A program made the translations under genes and the position numbers. The notes under the pieces were generated by a model. That model saw nothing but the letters and a program-made list of their open reading frames with translations. It made no database searches and was not told the DNA's origin. A stretch of 64,000 bases of DNA from the NCBI RefSeq assembly GCF_900177685.1, contig NZ_FXAY01000003.1:248001-312000 (forward strand), read 5' to 3'. Shown here in pieces: positions 61,417 to 64,000 of this stretch; the stretch's first letter is position 1; each line of letters begins with the position of its first letter. This DNA comes from Agreia pratensis. Lineage in GTDB: Bacteria; Actinomycetota; Actinomycetes; Actinomycetales; Microbacteriaceae.

Positions 61417-61489
61417 GGGCCTTTAGCTCAGTTGGTAGAGCGCCACGTTTACACCGTGGATGTCATCGGTTCGAGCCCGGTAGGGCCCA
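61417..61489 (+). tRNA. tRNA-Val (TAC)
   Basis: A 73-base cloverleaf. Acceptor GGGCCTT pairs with AGGGCCC; the anticodon stem CCACG/CGTGG closes loop TTTACAC with TAC at 61450-61452; the T loop is TTCGAGC. The CCA end is not encoded. Confidence 0.95.
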
Positions 61490-61549
61490 CCCCTGTTGTC
61501 TCTGGCGTGTTTCTCGGTGACGAACTCCCTCCGTTCGTACCTTTTGCCG

Positions 61550-62119
61550 CTATGGCGATGCCTCGTCGGTGCGTGCGCGATCGGTGAGCCGAGCGTACAT
61601 GTACATGTCCCGGGGGCGACCGTCGATTCGTTCCCACGCACGCAACAGCCCCTCACGCTCGTAACCGGCTTTCTCCGCCGCTCTCCACGAGCCGACGTTC
61701 CACGGCTCCACGTACAACTCGAGCCGATCAAGATCGTGAAGCTTCAGCGACCAAGACGTCAGCGTGGCGAGCGCGTCCGCGGCGTATCCGCGTCTGCGCT
61801 CAGAAGGACCGATCCAGTATCCGATACTGGCGCGCGCGCCCGCGCCGTTCGCGAAGAAGAGGCCAATGTGGCCGACGGCTCGATCGTCTTCGTTTGCGAT
61901 CGCGAAGACATATCCTGCGCCTGATGCGACCCGGTGGTTCTGGCGCTCGATGAACGCCAGCGCCTCAGGCTCGCCCGCCGTGTCGGGCACGGTCGTGAGA
62001 AGCGGGATCAGCGGATCGTGGGATGCATCGCGCACGATCGCGCTATCGGACTGCCGCCACTCTCGAAGGCGTACGTGCTCTCCACGCAGCGTGGGGAGAT
62101 GCAATGGCACGGCGTTCAT
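61550..62119 (-). CDS. GNAT acetyltransferase, RimJ/RimL type
   Basis: A 189-residue acetyltransferase of the acetyltransf_3 type. It begins with the family's LRGEHVRLREWRQSD; GARASIGYWIGPSERRRGYAADALATLTSW holds the acetyl-CoA motif (core ERRRGYAADAL), and WRAAEKAGYEREGLLR is the classic end. Its target may be a ribosomal protein, aminoglycoside or other amine; unknown. It ends before tRNA-Val on the opposite strand. Confidence 0.87.
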   Translation of the reverse strand: MNAVPLHLPTLRGEHVRLREWRQSDSAIVRDASHDPLIPLLTTVPDTAGEPEALAFIERQNHRVASGAGYVFAIANEDDRAVGHIGLFFANGAGARASIGYWIGPSERRRGYAADALATLTSWSLKLHDLDRLELYVEPWNVGSWRAAEKAGYEREGLLRAWERIDGRPRDMYMYARLTDRARTDEASP

Positions 62120-62126
62120 ACGTTCG

Positions 62127-62657
62127 TCACGCCCTCAGCAACTCCGGAAGCGATGCCAGCGTCTGCAGCATGCGGTTCTCGGCGTCGATATCGCCCGCGG
62201 CAGCGTAAAGCGCTGCTGCCTCTTCGAGCCTCAGCTGCGCCTGCAGCCCGTAGCCGTCTTTGATGGCGTGGCCTGCGAGGAGGGTTGCCGCCCGGGCGCA
62301 CCAGAGGCCGTCGCGCTCTTCGTCTGACGAGGTGCGCAGCACCTGCGCGATGGCCTGACCGCCCGATCGATCGGCTTCGTCGAACTCGTCTGTGGCCGTG
62401 CTGTAGAGCCGGTCGCGCAGCGATTCAAGCACGGCGTCGAACGGCGTCTCGATGTCGCCCAGCGACGACGTTCGGATGCCTCGGCCCGACACCGTCTCGA
62501 GCTGCCACGTGCCTGCCGCGGCCGCGAGCCGCACGGAGTAGGGTGCTGCGACGTCGAACTCGATCGACTCATCACCGACTCGCTGCCAGGCAAGGGGGGC
62601 CGCGTTCTCAGCCGCCCAGCGCATCAATTCGGCTACCGCGTGCGCGTCGTTCATCAT
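62127..62657 (-). CDS. Hypothetical protein
   Basis: A 176-residue soluble protein, mostly helical in its second half (LAGHAIKDGYGLQAQLRLEEAAALYAAAGDIDAENRML, of which only the EEAAALYAAAG part recalls TPR packing). GGGAG is seven bases before the ATG at 62657. I do not recognise a family. Seven bases separate it from the GNAT gene downstream, so both are probably co-transcribed. Confidence 0.65.
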   Translation of the reverse strand: MMNDAHAVAELMRWAAENAAPLAWQRVGDESIEFDVAAPYSVRLAAAAGTWQLETVSGRGIRTSSLGDIETPFDAVLESLRDRLYSTATDEFDEADRSGGQAIAQVLRTSSDEERDGLWCARAATLLAGHAIKDGYGLQAQLRLEEAAALYAAAGDIDAENRMLQTLASLPELLRA

Positions 62658-62732
62658 GGTGTTCTCCCGTTGTCCGCCCCCAGCAATCGACGATAGCGAG
62701 AGCCCCCGACAGCGGGACGTCACGACACCACC

Positions 62733-63374
62733 TCACACTGAGACAGCGCGTCTCAACGTGAGCACTGCGTCGGTCATAACGACCGGTTCGCCCGACGGAG
62801 ACACGGCGTCGCGGTCGACCATGGCGCTCGTCAGCACGGTCCACTCAGCCACCGGCAGGGCAAGACTCGTCAACACCGCGTCAGGCCCGGGCAGCGGAGG
62901 GCCTTCGTGTCGATGCGTCGACCACGGGGGAAAGGCACCGTGTCCGACGATGAGGAGCACTCCGGAGGGAGCCACGGCCGACGCCGCACGCCGCAGAATC
63001 GCCTCTCGCGGAAGCTCTACGGGGGAGTGCAAGAAGTGCGCCGACACGAGATCGAACTCTCCGTCAGGAATCCATGTTGCGAGGTCCGCCTCGACCCACG
63101 AGATCCGCTCGCCCAACCCCGCGTAATCGGCCGCAGCGCGCCCTCGTTCCAACGCCGTAGGCGAGATGTCCACCGCGGTCACCCTCCACCCGCGGGACGC
63201 CAGCCACAACGCGTCACCGCCCTCGCCGCTGCCGAGGTCGAGTGCCCTGCCAGGAGCCAGGTCGACGGCTTCCCGCTCGAGCGCCGCGTTCGCGCGTCCG
63301 CTCCAGGCCCTGTCGGCCTCCCGGTAACGCGATTCCCAGAAAGACGCCGGCGACTGCTGCTCGTGATCGGTCAT
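62733..63374 (-). CDS. Class I SAM-dependent methyltransferase
   Basis: A 213-residue methyltransferase. Motif I is ALDLGSGEGGDALWLA, followed by the acidic VTAVDIS that binds the SAM ribose and ERISWVEADLATWIPDGEFDLVSAHFLHS (core VEADLATW...FDLVSAHF). N-terminal FWESRYREADRAWSG is typical of the tellurite-resistance/SmtA-like methyltransferase group. The substrate is unknown. It is divergent from the Nif3 gene. Confidence 0.88.
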   Translation of the reverse strand: MTDHEQQSPASFWESRYREADRAWSGRANAALEREAVDLAPGRALDLGSGEGGDALWLASRGWRVTAVDISPTALERGRAAADYAGLGERISWVEADLATWIPDGEFDLVSAHFLHSPVELPREAILRRAASAVAPSGVLLIVGHGAFPPWSTHRHEGPPLPGPDAVLTSLALPVAEWTVLTSAMVDRDAVSPSGEPVVMTDAVLTLRRAVSV

Positions 63375-63488
63375 GACTCAACGATGGGTCGAGCGCGTCG
63401 CCGGTGCAACTCCCCGTGCTGCTTCGGCAAGACGGATGCCGTGGGTCGCGCCAGGTGCGGGTGCCGGAGTCACACAGGCCCCCGCCGG

Positions 63489-63494
63489 TAGGCT
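63489..63494 (+). promoter_or_regulatory. Candidate -10 element of the Nif3-family gene
   Basis: TAGGCT, then GGGCGG, then the GTG at 63501, which is directly followed by ATG at 63504. The mRNA would be leaderless, beginning at one of these codons. Confidence 0.5.
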
Positions 63495-63503
63495 GGGCGG
63501 GTG

Positions 63504-64000
63504 ATGCACACGCTCCAGGATTTCGAAGCCGCCGTCGAACGACTCTGGCCTTCGCGCTTCGCCGAAGACTGGGATCGTCCGGGCGTCAGCACCGGAGATG
63601 CGACGCAGTCGGCAATGCGCGTTCACCTCGCCGTCGATGCCGTCGCCGAGACCGTCGATGAGGCGATCGAACTCGGGGCTGACGTGCTGTTCGTTCATCA
63701 CCCCCTTCTGCTCCGCGGAATCACCTCCGTCGCCTCCGACCGCTACAAGGGCGCCCTGCTCACGCGGCTCATTCGCTCGGGCTGTGCCCTGGTCGCAGCC
63801 CACACCAACGCCGACATCGTCGACGATGGAACCTCGTCGGTTCTCGCGAAGCGTCTCGGGCTGATTCAGTCCGAACCGATCGTGGTCGGCGAGCGTTCTG
63901 GTACCGGTATCGGTCGGGTCGGAGACCTTGCCGAGCCGACGACTCTCGGCCGACTGGCACTCGCCCTCGGCGAGATCCTCCCGGCGACGGCCACGGGCAT
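63504..64000 (+). CDS. Nif3-like dinuclear metal center protein (cut by window end)
   Basis: At least 165 residues are visible; the family (PF01784) is about 260-370 residues, so the C-terminal part lies beyond the window. The metal-binding histidines appear in LFVHHPLLLRG and VAAHTNADIV; the opening TLQDFEAAVERLWPSRFAEDWDRPG (core AEDWDRPG) is typical. The proteins are hexameric, with a proposed GTP cyclohydrolase-like or metal-handling role, not settled. The GTG at 63501 is an in-frame alternative start. Confidence 0.88.
   Translation, partial: MHTLQDFEAAVERLWPSRFAEDWDRPGVSTGDATQSAMRVHLAVDAVAETVDEAIELGADVLFVHHPLLLRGITSVASDRYKGALLTRLIRSGCALVAAHTNADIVDDGTSSVLAKRLGLIQSEPIVVGERSGTGIGRVGDLAEPTTLGRLALALGEILPATATG

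Overview
This is a 64 kb stretch of high-GC chromosome from an actinobacterium, most likely family Microbacteriaceae. The case rests on the gene neighbourhoods (leuA-TRIC-recO-uppS, dus-dgt-dnaG, fasR-fabD-fabH-acpP-fabF), on frequent GTG and TTG starts, and on many apparently leaderless genes in which a TANNNT-like -10 hexamer ends about six bases before the start codon. I cannot assign a genus. I see no prophage, insertion sequence, CRISPR array or rRNA operon. Almost everything is ordinary chromosomal housekeeping, with one small accessory-looking block.

Layout. 1-10.4 kb: the 3' part of aspartate ammonia-lyase, a YihY/BrkB membrane protein, a GlcD-type FAD oxidase, a PrsW-type membrane protease, a HelD-like RNA-polymerase-recycling ATPase, an FKBP prolyl isomerase, an MFS exporter and a LysR regulator. 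10.4-17.4 kb: a second MFS exporter, rpsO, then five unusual genes (an acidic protein, a VanZ-like protein and three related proteins sharing a GFVPRG core), then pnp. 17.4-23.1 kb: aldo/keto reductase, M16 protease, histidine phosphatase, GNAT enzyme, dapB, a TPR-like membrane protein and a TIGR01777 epimerase. 23.1-33.8 kb: leuA behind a leucine-codon leader peptide, a TRIC channel, recO, uppS, a membrane protein, a YbaK deacylase, a DsbA-like oxidoreductase with a coupled small ORF, dus, dgt and dnaG.

33.8-41.4 kb: a peptide-type ABC transporter operon (lipoprotein, two permeases, a double ATPase, an extra single ATPase) ending in a D-2-hydroxyacid dehydrogenase. 41.5-45.6 kb: tRNA-Asn, a small membrane protein, peptide deformylase, a DMT transporter, a glycosyltransferase, tRNA-Met and an unknown protein. 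45.6-50.9 kb: a MoxR / DUF58 / TgpA-type transglutaminase operon and a convergent PadR repressor. 51-59.4 kb: DUF3145, the type II fatty-acid operon with its FasR-like activator, and aceE, which makes the acetyl-CoA that feeds it. 59.6-64 kb: peroxiredoxin, a GH13 enzyme, tRNA-Val, GNAT, an unknown protein, a methyltransferase and the start of a Nif3-family gene.

The least explained items are the three GFVPRG paralogues between rpsO and pnp, each preceded by the same TTGRAT-N6-ATG arrangement. The clearest regulatory system is the leuA attenuator: a leaderless 14-residue peptide with four consecutive leucine codons, followed by a 10-bp hairpin. Functional names are read from motifs and family memory; no database search was run.
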